In this document: positions 1 to 9,192 of the stretch, piece after piece
Layout of the letters: each line of letters opens with the position of its first letter
Position numbering within the stretch: position 1 is the stretch's first letter
Made by a program: the position numbers and the translations under genes
Source: an uncultured Acetatifactor sp.
GTDB taxonomy: Bacteria > Bacillota > Clostridia > Lachnospirales > Lachnospiraceae
Reading direction: 5' to 3'
Length of the DNA: 64,000 nt
Assembly (NCBI GenBank): GCA_947588705.1
Contig: CANPYT010000004.1
Coordinates: forward strand, 1-64,000
Notes under the pieces: generated by a model
What the model was told of the DNA's origin: nothing
The model's input: only the letters and a program-made list of their open reading frames with translations
Database searches by the model: none

Positions 1-370
1 GGCTTCCGCCACGCTTCCTGCCTCCCGCTGCCTTGGAATCTTCAGGGTTGCATTACTGTTTATTTGTCAAGGTTCGTAGGGCTTCTTAACTTTCGCCCTC
101 TGTTGCTTTTTTGCGGCAACTCTGACATCATATCATAGCCGCAACCACTTGTCAACAACTTTTTTAATTTTATTTATCAACAAATCTTTGGTGTGGACTT
201 TTATAATATCATACTATTCCCAAACTTGTCAATATACAAAATCAAATATCTTCAAGCGGCTGTAACCCACTGCCATTCGGCCACTGGCTGTATCGCGCCA
301 AAGCATGAACACAAAAAAAGAAATCTTAATCTCTCAAGATTCTTTTTTCATTGTCTTATTGGCAGTGAAA

Positions 371-458
371 CGGAGAAAGAGGGATTTGAACCCTCGCGCC
401 GGTTGCCCGACCTACACCCTTAGCAGGGGCGCCTCTTCGGCCTCTTGAGTATTTCTCC
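371..458 (-). tRNA. tRNA-Ser (anticodon GCT)
   Basis: Reverse strand GGAGAAATACTC...CCCTGCTAAGGG...GGTTCAAATCCCTCTTTCTCC; 7-bp acceptor, long variable arm, GCT anticodon. Confidence 0.95.
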
Positions 459-521
459 TTAATCCGAACTACGTCTCTACCAATTTAAGTTGTCACATCG
501 CCTATCAGGTGACGCAAAGTT

Positions 522-550
522 ATTATACAAAAGGGATGGAGCTTTGTCAA
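522..550 (-). promoter_or_regulatory. Sigma-A type promoter of tRNA-Ser
   Basis: Reverse strand TTGACA (545-550) - 17 bp - TATAAT (522-527). Confidence 0.85.
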
Positions 551-573
551 TTGCTTTTTTTATTATTTTTGCT

Positions 574-762
574 GTACAATTCAACGGGTACGATTCAACG
601 TACAATTCAACCGGATACCATATCCAGAGGAAAACCGTGCCCGCATGAATTTCCCTCTGGATACGGCAACCGGGGGAGTGTCATTCGATGAGCAAAGGCA
701 GGCGCGGAGCAACGAGAAGCGCGTAAGCGCGGCTTCGGGAATGGCGCGGGCTGAACTGCTGC
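574..762 (+). mobile_element. MITE-like dispersed palindromic element, copy A (degenerate left end, no clear target duplication)
   Basis: Three gtac(a/g)attcaac end-like repeats, TATCCAGAGGAAA...TTTCCCTCTGGATA hairpin, ATGAGCAAAGGCAGGCGC module, right end GGGCTGAACTG; matches copies at 31.6, 39.7, 41.3 and 53.1 kb. Confidence 0.75.
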
Positions 763-849
763 TTATTTATAATCATGTTTATGATCCTGGCGATTAAATT
801 GACCTTCTTAATCTGTCAGACGTGTATGTTATGAAAGGAGGTGCCACAG

Positions 850-1338
850 ATGAGAAATACATCAACACGGCCGGTTGACTGTATAGAAACCGTTGTATCC
901 GCTTACGGTGACTCGCTTTTTCGACTATGCCTTATCATGCTCGGCAACACGGCAGACGCGGAAGATGCCCTGCAGGAAACGTTTATAAAATATATGCGGA
1001 AAGCTCCTGTTTTTAAAGAAGCGGAGCACGAAAAGGCATGGCTCATCACAACGGCCAGGAACCAATGCCGGGATATATTGCGCTTCAGGACCCGGCATCC
1101 GCAAACGGATATAGAAACCCTGCAGGAAGCGTCCTTTGAACCTTCTTCCAGCGGAATACTGGAAGTTCTCATGTCTTTGCCGGAAAAATTTTGCGTTGTC
1201 CTCACTCTACATTATGTAGAAGGATATCGCGTAGAGGAAATTGCCCGAATGCTCCATAAGACACCGTCCGCTATCAAAATGCGGCTGCAAAAAGGCCGAA
1301 AACTGCTGGAAGAAAAATATCGAAAGGAATATCTGTAA
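850..1338 (+). CDS. ECF-type RNA polymerase sigma factor
   Basis: Sigma-70 region 2 (DAEDALQETFIKY) and region 4 (LPEKFCVVLTLHYVEGYRVEEIARML); AAAGGAGG at 834-841 favours ATG at 850 over the GTG at 841. Confidence 0.9.
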   Translation: MRNTSTRPVDCIETVVSAYGDSLFRLCLIMLGNTADAEDALQETFIKYMRKAPVFKEAEHEKAWLITTARNQCRDILRFRTRHPQTDIETLQEASFEPSSSGILEVLMSLPEKFCVVLTLHYVEGYRVEEIARMLHKTPSAIKMRLQKGRKLLEEKYRKEYL

Positions 1339-1944
1339 ATGGATTATGAAAAATTGAAAGACCTAAAAAAAATGGAAATGCCTGATGAGATGCGAAAGCG
1401 TATCATCAAAAACTGTGAAACCAAAATTATCCTTGAAACGGAGGAACGAGCTATGGGAGAAAAAACAGCCCAAACCAAAAGAAGAGCATTGGCAGCCGCC
1501 CTGTCGATATGTTTCTGCCTTGCGGCAGGAACGATCGCCGCGGGGGCTTCCGGGCACTTTAAAAATATTACCAACTGGTTAGGAACGGTAACCGGCACAA
1601 CATATGAACATGCCTCCGGGGAAATAAGCGTTCAGATCTTTTCCCATCAAAACGAGCTGACGGTCCTTGTCACATTTTTGAATCCTGAACAGTTCCCATA
1701 CAAGGGTATGGAGTATCTCGGGATAGACCGTTACCAAATTCTTGACGCATCCGGGAACCTTGTCCTAAAGGGCGAACAGACAGGAACAGCGGAAATCGTC
1801 AACGGAGAGGCAAGGATAAATGTGCCTGTGGACAACCTTGGCAAAGGGAACTATCAGCTGGTGATAAGCTCTTTTGTAGGAGAATCAAAAGGCGACCAGC
1901 CGCTCCCGGTCAACGGAACATGGGAGTGCCAATTCTCTCTATAA
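1339..1944 (+). CDS. ECF-partner membrane protein (putative anti-sigma factor / DUF4179-like)
   Basis: Immediately downstream of sigma gene; one TM segment (ALAAALSICFCLAAGTIAAGA) and extracytoplasmic domain. Confidence 0.65.
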   Translation: MDYEKLKDLKKMEMPDEMRKRIIKNCETKIILETEERAMGEKTAQTKRRALAAALSICFCLAAGTIAAGASGHFKNITNWLGTVTGTTYEHASGEISVQIFSHQNELTVLVTFLNPEQFPYKGMEYLGIDRYQILDASGNLVLKGEQTGTAEIVNGEARINVPVDNLGKGNYQLVISSFVGESKGDQPLPVNGTWECQFSL

Positions 1945-2033
1945 TGCCATGGCCATGCTATAGCCATCCGCGGCAGACTATCCGCACTGTCTAAGGAACG
2001 CACATCCGGCCGTGCAAAACCGGCAAGCCGGGC

Positions 2034-2052
2034 CCGGGGCTTCGGGCCCCGG
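2034..2052. terminator. GC-rich hairpin between convergent genes
   Basis: CCGGGGC-TTCGG-GCCCCGG; no strong U-tract. Confidence 0.35.
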
Positions 2053-2066
2053 CGCTCCCGCTTCCG

Positions 2067-2774
2067 TCAGCTATACTGCGCTATCGCCGCCTCAATTCTC
2101 GTCTTGACCATCTCCGCTATTTCAGGTGTTTTCATGGCCTCGTATTCCTCATAGTATATGGGCGGCAGATATATCAGTTTTACCGTTACTTTTTTGATCG
2201 AATTTTCATCGAATGGTTTAAAGGAGTCGATCAACGCGCAGGGAACGATCGGGCACTTGGCTTTTACCGCGCTCTTAAAGGTTCCTCCTTTAAAGGGCAG
2301 GAGGGCATTTCCCATTTTGCTTCTGGTCCCTTCTGCAAAGATAAGAAAATTCCTTCCCTTTTTCACTTCCTCCGACACCTGATTAATGACTTCCAGGGAC
2401 TGCCGGATATCTTCCCTGTCTATCACAATGGAGCGCAGCGCCGAAATCACCTGCTTTAATAAAATGATCTGGCTGGCTTCCTTTTTTATGACAAAGGCAA
2501 ACGGAACAGGACAGGATTCCAGAAACACCAGCACGTCAAACAACCCCTGGTGATTTGGGAAGAATATAAAACCGTTTTCTTTGGGAATATTCTCCAGGCC
2601 ATAAGATTCTATCTTGACCCTTCCGGCACGATTGGCGGCCTTTGTGACTTTTTTTACAAAAGCATATGCTTTTTCCAGGTCATAGTCTTTTCTTTTTCCG
2701 CTCCACCATATCCCGAACATATAATAGGGAACTCTGAATATTAACCTTAATACCATCAATGCAATACGTTTCAT
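2067..2774 (-). CDS. plsC: 1-acyl-sn-glycerol-3-phosphate acyltransferase
   Basis: PlsC motifs NHQGLFD and FAEGTRSK. Confidence 0.9.
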   Translation of the reverse strand: MKRIALMVLRLIFRVPYYMFGIWWSGKRKDYDLEKAYAFVKKVTKAANRAGRVKIESYGLENIPKENGFIFFPNHQGLFDVLVFLESCPVPFAFVIKKEASQIILLKQVISALRSIVIDREDIRQSLEVINQVSEEVKKGRNFLIFAEGTRSKMGNALLPFKGGTFKSAVKAKCPIVPCALIDSFKPFDENSIKKVTVKLIYLPPIYYEEYEAMKTPEIAEMVKTRIEAAIAQYS

Positions 2775-2868
2775 TCCATACCGGCCCTTCTGTCTTTCTT
2801 ATAGCAGCAGCTCCGTTCGTCCGCATCTCGCCCGAAGCCCCGCTGCCGCACCATCCGTCCTTGCCCGG

Positions 2869-3420
2869 TTATTCCTTACAATACTTGCGGACGGCCGTCT
2901 CATACAGGTCATTCCCGCGGGCATCCATCACTACTATCACCGGAAAGTCCTTTACCTCCAGCTTCCGGACAGCTTCCGTTCCCAGATCATCATATGCGAT
3001 AACCTGAGAAGAAATAATCGATCTGGAAAGTAAAGCGCCGGCTCCGCCTACCGCTGCAAAATAGACAGCGCCGTTGCGCACCACCGCCTCCCTGACTTCT
3101 TGCGTCCGTTTCCCTTTTCCGATCATTCCTTTCAGCCCCAGATCCAGAAGCGCAGGCGTATATTTATCCATACGGGTAGAAGTAGTCGGTCCGGCGGACC
3201 CGATCGGCCGGCCGGTTCTTGCCGGAGAAGGGCCCATATAATAAATGACGTTATTTTTCATCTCAAAGGGCAAAGACCTTCCCTCTGCAAGCGCCTCAGA
3301 CATTCTTTTATGCGCGGCGTCCCTGGCGGTGTAGATCGTGCCCGTCAGGTACACATAATCTCCCGCCTCCAAGGACGCCGCCACCGCATCATCCAACGGA
3401 ACACTGATATATTTGTCCAT
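2869..3420 (-). CDS. Class I fumarate hydratase / Fe-S hydro-lyase, beta (C-terminal) subunit
   Basis: GPSPARTGRPIGSAGPTTSTRMDKYTP; adjacent to alpha subunit. Confidence 0.9.
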   Translation of the reverse strand: MDKYISVPLDDAVAASLEAGDYVYLTGTIYTARDAAHKRMSEALAEGRSLPFEMKNNVIYYMGPSPARTGRPIGSAGPTTSTRMDKYTPALLDLGLKGMIGKGKRTQEVREAVVRNGAVYFAAVGGAGALLSRSIISSQVIAYDDLGTEAVRKLEVKDFPVIVVMDARGNDLYETAVRKYCKE

Positions 3421-3499
3421 CTTCCCAAATTCCTTTTGCTCTAAGTCTCCTTATTTTGTCAGGTACCTTTTCCTGTTTCCAGAATCGCCGCCGCGTCTG

Positions 3500-4342
3500 T
3501 CACAGCACACGCACTGCATGCCTGTTCACATGACAGCAGATATTCACAGCTACAGGAAGGCCCGCGATATGCGTGGGGTATGTCTCAATATTGACTGCAA
3601 GCGCAGTGGTACTCCCTCCCAAACCGCCAGGCCCGATACCGGAACGGTTGATTTTCTCCAAGAGCTCCCTTTCCAGTTCCCGGACATATTCTATCGGAGA
3701 ATGGCTGTCCACAGGCCGGGTCAACGCATGTTTAGCCATGAGCGCACACTTCTCAAAGGTTCCCCCGATCCCTACCCCAACCACCATGGGCGGGCAGGCG
3801 TTCGGCCCCGCATCTTTTACCGCTGTCAATACCGCATTCTTTACACCTTCGATACCGTCTGCGGGTTTCAGCATAAAGATGCGGCTCATATTTTCACTGC
3901 CAAAACCTTTCGGTGCCACAGTAATGCGAACCTTATCCCCCGGCACAATGGTATAATGGATGACCGCCGGCGTATTATCTTTCGTGTTTTCCCGGCAGAT
4001 AGGATCTTTTACCACAGATTTTCTCAGAAATCCTTCTATATATCCCTGTCTGACGCCTTCATGGACAGCATCCTCTAAAATCCCGCCCTCAAAATGCACA
4101 TCCTGGCCGACTTCCAGAAAAACAACCGCCATTCCGGTGTCCTGGCAGATCGGGATCCTATCTTCTCCCGCTATTTTCAGATTTTCCTCAAGTTGTTCCA
4201 GGATCTGACGGCCCAAAGGCGCCTCCTCCACAGCGGCTGCCTCCTGTATAGCCCGCTTCATATCTTCTGACAGAAAATAGTTGGCTTCTATGCACATTTC
4301 TTTGATATTTCCAGTGATCTCAGATACCGCTATCGTTCTCAT
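3500..4342 (-). CDS. Class I fumarate hydratase / Fe-S hydro-lyase, alpha subunit
   Basis: CQDTGMAVVFLEVGQDVH, GPNACPPMVVGVGIGGT, GIGPGGLGG. Confidence 0.9.
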   Translation of the reverse strand: MRTIAVSEITGNIKEMCIEANYFLSEDMKRAIQEAAAVEEAPLGRQILEQLEENLKIAGEDRIPICQDTGMAVVFLEVGQDVHFEGGILEDAVHEGVRQGYIEGFLRKSVVKDPICRENTKDNTPAVIHYTIVPGDKVRITVAPKGFGSENMSRIFMLKPADGIEGVKNAVLTAVKDAGPNACPPMVVGVGIGGTFEKCALMAKHALTRPVDSHSPIEYVRELERELLEKINRSGIGPGGLGGSTTALAVNIETYPTHIAGLPVAVNICCHVNRHAVRVL

Positions 4343-4391
4343 GCCCCTGTCCCATCCGCCGGCTTTCCCGCTGCCCCATCAAGGCCGGCTT

Positions 4392-4802
4392 TTATTCCGT
4401 TATCTCTTTTCTGATCTTTTCCAGTTCTTCCTGCGTAGCCTCCCCCGGCACCCATCCCAGGGCCTGCCCGTCATTTATATACCTCGGAATCATGTGCAGG
4501 TGAAAATGCGGGATCGTCTGGCCTGCGGCCTCCCCATTGTTTTGAATCAGGTTCAGTCCCACACATTTCAATTTTTCGCTCATAACCGCCGCCATTTTCT
4601 TTGCCAGGACCAGCACAGCCGATGCCGTCTCGTCAGGCAGATCATACAGGCTTGCCGCATGCTCCTTCGGCATAATGAGGGCATGGCCCCTGGTGGCCGG
4701 GCTTAAGTCTAAAATAACTCGGAAATTTTCATCCTCATAAAGCGTCTTGGACGGGATCTCCCCGTTCGCAATTTTACAGAAAATACAATCTTCCTTTTTC
4801 AT
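4392..4802 (-). CDS. HIT family (histidine triad) hydrolase
   Basis: CIFCKIANGEIPS and PHFHLHMIPR. Confidence 0.95.
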   Translation of the reverse strand: MKKEDCIFCKIANGEIPSKTLYEDENFRVILDLSPATRGHALIMPKEHAASLYDLPDETASAVLVLAKKMAAVMSEKLKCVGLNLIQNNGEAAGQTIPHFHLHMIPRYINDGQALGWVPGEATQEELEKIRKEITE

Positions 4803-4882
4803 TCGACATTCCCTCTTTTCTGCGCGGATTTCTGCTATATACTATATATGCCGGGGAACCGCGCTACCGCCCACATTCCGGA

Positions 4883-5911
4883 TCACCGTTTTGGCTCCTC
4901 AAACACAAACAGCTGGTCCAGCATCCTCAAGATGCGGAATTCGCCTTTTGTCTTCATTCCCCCGGACATAAACGCCCGCTGGAAGGTCATGCGGCCGCTG
5001 ACAATTTCTTCCATGGAGGCTCTGTTTAACTGAACTTCTACGTCAGGCTGTTCGGCCGTACCGTAATAACACTCCATGCTCGGCCCGTGTACTGAAATGA
5101 TCAGTTTTTTCTTTTTCTCCTCAATGCCGATGGAATATACGGCTTCGAAGCCGGGCTGAGGCACAAAACATCTTCGGAAAGCGCCCAGATACTCCTCTTC
5201 ACTGTCCGCGCCCTCCTCGCTCAACATATCCCGAAACAGGCTTGTCAGCTCCTGGATATCCTGCTTCTGCCGCTGCACATAACTGTCGTCTGACACATAC
5301 TGGGAAAGCTGCTCTGTCTCCTGCGGCGTCAGGTTGGTCGGCTTCGGCACCGTCACCTTCTGCTTCAGCACCTGATTGCTGGCCGGAAAACTGGCCATAT
5401 GCTGGTTGACGGTCCGATAAAGATTTTCCGCCTTCTTCTCAATGATCCTGATATACTGCTCATTCATTTCCAGGGTCACTGTGTTATCAATATATCCGCA
5501 GATACCGCTGCAGGGCATACCGCCAAGGATTTCCCACGCAGTGGACAGATTCAGCTTTGCCTCCCTCTCCCCCCAGGTGGTAGACATGACCACAGGGCAC
5601 ATGTAGATGCTGGCAATTTTCTCCTTATCGCCGAACAGCCAGCAGGCATCCAAAAACTGCTGCATATACCCGCCTATGCCATACCATTCCACCGTAGTGG
5701 CAAGGATGATCCCATCCGCGTCTTTTAATGTCTGAGGCAGCGTCGGGATCGTATTTTTAAGCTCGTACAGGTTATAACGGGTAACTTTCACTCTGAGCTC
5801 TTCCAGGATCTCCTGCATTTTATTTAAAACAAACAGCGTGGGATCATCAATAATGCCCCTGCCCCCATAATAAATATTAATGTTCAATTCTTTCTCTCTT
5901 TCTTCGCTCAA
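4883..5911 (-). CDS. Flavodoxin-like NAD(P)H-dependent oxidoreductase with C-terminal SCP2-like domain
   Basis: NINIYYGGRGIID...ADGIILATTVEWYGIGGYMQQFLD; C-terminal sterol-carrier-like segment. Confidence 0.7.
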   Translation of the reverse strand: MSEEREKELNINIYYGGRGIIDDPTLFVLNKMQEILEELRVKVTRYNLYELKNTIPTLPQTLKDADGIILATTVEWYGIGGYMQQFLDACWLFGDKEKIASIYMCPVVMSTTWGEREAKLNLSTAWEILGGMPCSGICGYIDNTVTLEMNEQYIRIIEKKAENLYRTVNQHMASFPASNQVLKQKVTVPKPTNLTPQETEQLSQYVSDDSYVQRQKQDIQELTSLFRDMLSEEGADSEEEYLGAFRRCFVPQPGFEAVYSIGIEEKKKKLIISVHGPSMECYYGTAEQPDVEVQLNRASMEEIVSGRMTFQRAFMSGGMKTKGEFRILRMLDQLFVFEEPKR

Positions 5912-6719
5912 TTATGCAGACCAGGCATCCTCCCAGGAAACCGGTAAGCAGGCCGCCTATATGAGCAGCATTATCTATATTTCCGCCGGAAAACCCACTA
6001 TAAAGCGACAGGACGATCATCAGCCCAACCCTCACAGGCGTCACATTCGGCAGCCTTCTCCTCCAGAGAAGGACCAACGCAAGCAGTACCCCGTCAAGGC
6101 CAAATACCGCGCCGCTGGCTCCCAATGTGGCACTCGCGCTGGCGGTCAATATCTTATAAAACAGTGACAGCAGACTTCCTCCCACCGCGGACAGAAAATA
6201 CAGCAGACCATATTGCACATGACCGATCTCCTTTTCAATCATGGCTCCCAGAAAGAAAAGGATGATCATGTTGCTGAACAAATGATTTGTGTTCGCATGC
6301 AGGAACGTGCACCAAAGGATCCTTCCATATTCTTTGTACACCAGCACCCGGTAGCTGCTCAGCATTCCCTCATCATAGAGACGATTGCCGGTAAACTGGC
6401 ACAAGATAAAAACGATCACATTGATGAGCACCAGCGCTCCGCTAACCAGCGGCTTCTGTCTCCAACTGCTCAATCTGTATCCTTCCTTCCGCGAAAATCC
6501 TGTCCGTTCAAGAGGCACAGGTACTTTTTCGCTCGAATAAGTTATATTGTACCATAACTCCCGAGGGTTTTCAATCAATAACCGCCACTCTTCCGCCACT
6601 TCCGTCACCCTTCCGTCACAATGTAAGTTCAGCCCGCGCCATTCGCAAAGCCGATGTATAAGCCATGAGAATGTTTTTCCGGATATGCCAGCGGCATTTT
6701 CTGTGTTATATCTGTTCAA
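5877..6719 (-). CDS. Rhomboid family intramembrane serine protease
   Basis: HANTNHLFSNM, GASGAVFG, AAHIGGLLTG catalytic motifs. Confidence 0.9.
   Translation of the reverse strand: MNRYNTENAAGISGKTFSWLIHRLCEWRGLNLHCDGRVTEVAEEWRLLIENPRELWYNITYSSEKVPVPLERTGFSRKEGYRLSSWRQKPLVSGALVLINVIVFILCQFTGNRLYDEGMLSSYRVLVYKEYGRILWCTFLHANTNHLFSNMIILFFLGAMIEKEIGHVQYGLLYFLSAVGGSLLSLFYKILTASASATLGASGAVFGLDGVLLALVLLWRRRLPNVTPVRVGLMIVLSLYSGFSGGNIDNAAHIGGLLTGFLGGCLVCIIERRKRERIEH
6623..6653 (-). mobile_element. Truncated MITE end fragment (copy H) inside the rhomboid ORF
   Basis: GTAAGTTCAGCCCGCGCCATTCGCAAAGCCG matches the right end of copy B (GCAACAGTTCAGCCCACGCCATTCGCAAAGCCG). Confidence 0.6.
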
Positions 6720-6977
6720 GGACTTTTGTGACCTATTCTTTGCCAGCAGAAATGACTGGTTTTACCACAGCCACGAATGGGGCGTTTCGGTACACGATGG
6801 CCGCCAGATATTCGAGGGCTTGACGCCGAAATGTCCGCAATACGGCTGGCCATCCAAGCCGCCAATGGACCGCAAGACAGCAAAATCCATAAAGAGGCAT
6901 CAGAGTATCTTTGGAGACGGTAATATGCAGGCGGCTCTCCAGATCGTATATGCACACCCATGATTTCAAGGCAGATC

Positions 6978-8126
6978 TCATCGGAAAATCAGGACGACTC
7001 TTCCGCATTTCAGTTCATCCCCTTTTTCCAGTTTCCTCTTCTCATAAGGTTGAAGGCGCAAACCGTTTTTGAAGGTACCGTTGGTGGAATTCAGATCTTC
7101 CAGATAAAATTCCTTCCCTTCCTTTGTGATCCTGGCGTGTAACCTGCTGACGGAAGAGTCCGCCAGCACAATATCCGCCTCCTCCTTTTTCTTGCCAATT
7201 GTGTGAACCGCCTTTTCCAGGCTGGCTACCAGCCGGTCTTCTGCTGTGTATAGCCTATGGGCCGGTTCCAAATCCCCTGCCTTTTCTTCAATATAAATCG
7301 TCCGCCCGTACTCCTGGTCAAAGTCCAATTCTTCAGCCACCGCATATCCATCGAGAGCGCGGTGCATATCAAGCCTGTAAGCCTCTCTCTGTTCTTTCGC
7401 CCTGCGCCGCTTGCCTTCAAAAAAGCTAAATAATTTCTTTTTCTCTTCCCGGCGCTCTTCCTGCAGGTCATCCTCCGTATCTCCTTGTGTATCCATCTCC
7501 CGGAACACAGGCTGCACCGGTTCCTCGCTGTCTTTTTCTATCTCTTCCACCCTCTCTCCCCCCAAAGGCGGTGCGGCCTTTTCCAGCACACGGGAATCTT
7601 CATAGATCTGGGCCTGCAGATATGCCTCTCCGCTGCGTTCCATCTGCTCATACATATGGTAGACACAGTCCACAAGCACTTCATCATCATAGTCGATATG
7701 ATCCACCAAAAAGTCCAGGAATTTTCCGAAATTACTTTCCCCCTCATAGTAAGGCATGTACAGGAAATAAAACACATTGTTCTCCAGATCCTGGAAAATC
7801 TGTTCCGGGTACCAGAGGATATTGCCGCTGTCAAGCAAAAAGCGCTCCAATTCCTGCTGAATCTGCTGCATACTCCAGAAAAAATCTTTCAGCCATGCCC
7901 TGGTAATACAACGCACACTGAAAAGCTGCGCCACGTTCTGCTTGGATGTGATATCATAATACAGATAGGCCAGCCCGTTGATGTACCGGAGACTGCACGG
8001 CAACAGGCCCCTGATCCCTCCCCTGCTTAAAATACAATACTGATACCTGTTTTCTTCCGGTTTCTTATCTAAAAGAATCCTTTCATAATTTGAATTAAGA
8101 TTTCTTAAATATTCTGTCTGAAGCAT
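6978..8126 (-). CDS. FHA domain protein with N-terminal DUF6382-like domain (Tad locus associated)
   Basis: C-terminal FHA: DSSVSRLHARITKEGKEFYLEDLNSTNGTFKNG. Confidence 0.85.
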   Translation of the reverse strand: MLQTEYLRNLNSNYERILLDKKPEENRYQYCILSRGGIRGLLPCSLRYINGLAYLYYDITSKQNVAQLFSVRCITRAWLKDFFWSMQQIQQELERFLLDSGNILWYPEQIFQDLENNVFYFLYMPYYEGESNFGKFLDFLVDHIDYDDEVLVDCVYHMYEQMERSGEAYLQAQIYEDSRVLEKAAPPLGGERVEEIEKDSEEPVQPVFREMDTQGDTEDDLQEERREEKKKLFSFFEGKRRRAKEQREAYRLDMHRALDGYAVAEELDFDQEYGRTIYIEEKAGDLEPAHRLYTAEDRLVASLEKAVHTIGKKKEEADIVLADSSVSRLHARITKEGKEFYLEDLNSTNGTFKNGLRLQPYEKRKLEKGDELKCGRVVLIFR

Positions 8127-8182
8127 TTTCCCTCCCGTTTTACCAAATCCATTCCCTGCTTATCTTATTTATTTTGCTTATA

Positions 8183-8220
8183 TCAATTTGTTTAACTTAC
8201 CTCAATTTGTTTAACTTACC
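8183..8220. repeat. 19-bp tandem direct repeat (x2, degenerate third unit to about 8240)
   Basis: TCAATTTGTTTAACTTACC twice in tandem. Confidence 0.8.
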
Positions 8221-8263
8221 TTGATTTATTCCACTTACCTCACTTATCCTATTTATCCCATAT

Positions 8264-8803
8264 TTAAAATAGGTCTTGGAGCTTGCGATACTGGCGAATA
8301 TAAAATACAGGTGAAAGCCGATGGCTGCAAAAATCAGCCCGGGCATCCCACAGATTGTCATCATTCCAGAGATTCCATCCAGGCAAGGGAAACGCAAGAC
8401 TCCCCTGTCCTGTCACAGACAATCTGTTTTCCTCTAATTTTATACTGATCTCGCCAAATTCCCACGCCGCATATTTTTCTTTATTGATGTCCGCCGCCAG
8501 GCTTCGGATCCTTCCTTCTATCTCCTCTGTTTCCATATGCGTTTCCATCAAAAGGCTGCTGCTCTGAAGCATCAGCCTGCCCGCATCCTGCTCCAGAAGG
8601 CATCTGTCATACAGATAGCTGAACATATAAATTCCCATCATCATCGCGCTCATCACCATTGGAAGGATCAAAGCCGCCTCCACCGTAAAATACGCATTCC
8701 GCCTATTCCCGTTTCTTACACAACCTTTTTTATACATTGGCACGACCCTCATAAGGCATCCGACGCAAGGCCCATCGCCGCCTGCGCCAGGTAGCCGGCC
8801 CAA
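8264..8803 (-). CDS. TadE/TadG-like pseudopilin; true start probably internal (MYKKGC... or later)
   Basis: YFTVEAALILPMVMSAMMMGIYMFSY class III prepilin-like hydrophobic segment. Confidence 0.7.
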   Translation of the reverse strand: MGRLPGAGGDGPCVGCLMRVVPMYKKGCVRNGNRRNAYFTVEAALILPMVMSAMMMGIYMFSYLYDRCLLEQDAGRLMLQSSSLLMETHMETEEIEGRIRSLAADINKEKYAAWEFGEISIKLEENRLSVTGQGSLAFPLPGWNLWNDDNLWDARADFCSHRLSPVFYIRQYRKLQDLF

Positions 8804-9192
8804 AGGAAGGGCAGGTACGGCAGCTTTGTATTCCCTTTCACACGCCGGAAAGCCAAAAGCACTAGGGATACCAGGGAAATTGCAAGCATACTGAAAACAA
8901 AGCTATAGGCGCATGCCCTGAAATCAGTCATCATTCCCAACAACAGCAAAACAATGCTGTCAGCCCAGCCGACTTTCCTGGAGAGAAGGGTAGCCGCCAA
9001 CAGGACAAGCCCCGGCAGCATACACCAAAGCCACTCCACGCCTCTCCTTTCCCCTTCTATCGCCCTATATACTGACACAGCTGTCATAACCAAGCCGCTT
9101 ACCGCCAGCATCCACATCGGCACTTGCCTGCTGTACAGATCCAAACCTGCCAATATTCCCAACCACAAAAGAATACATATAACACTTGACAT
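8749..9192 (-). CDS. Small membrane protein resembling A24/TadV prepilin peptidase
   Basis: LDLYSRQVPMWM and GWADSIVLLLLG; start moved from 9417 to MSSVICILL with upstream RBS. Confidence 0.55.
   Translation of the reverse strand: MSSVICILLWLGILAGLDLYSRQVPMWMLAVSGLVMTAVSVYRAIEGERRGVEWLWCMLPGLVLLAATLLSRKVGWADSIVLLLLGMMTDFRACAYSFVFSMLAISLVSLVLLAFRRVKGNTKLPYLPFLWAGYLAQAAMGLASDAL

Noticed and set aside
1-140. Possible rRNA-operon spacer at the left edge (reverse strand GAACCTTGACAAATAAACAG...)
   Set aside because: Faint resemblance to rRNA spacer text only; no 16S, 23S or 5S sequence is recognisable in the window.
193-423. 76-aa ORF ending TEKEGFEPSRRLPDLHP
   Set aside because: Its C-terminus is the antisense of tRNA-Ser, a well-known spurious ORF type.
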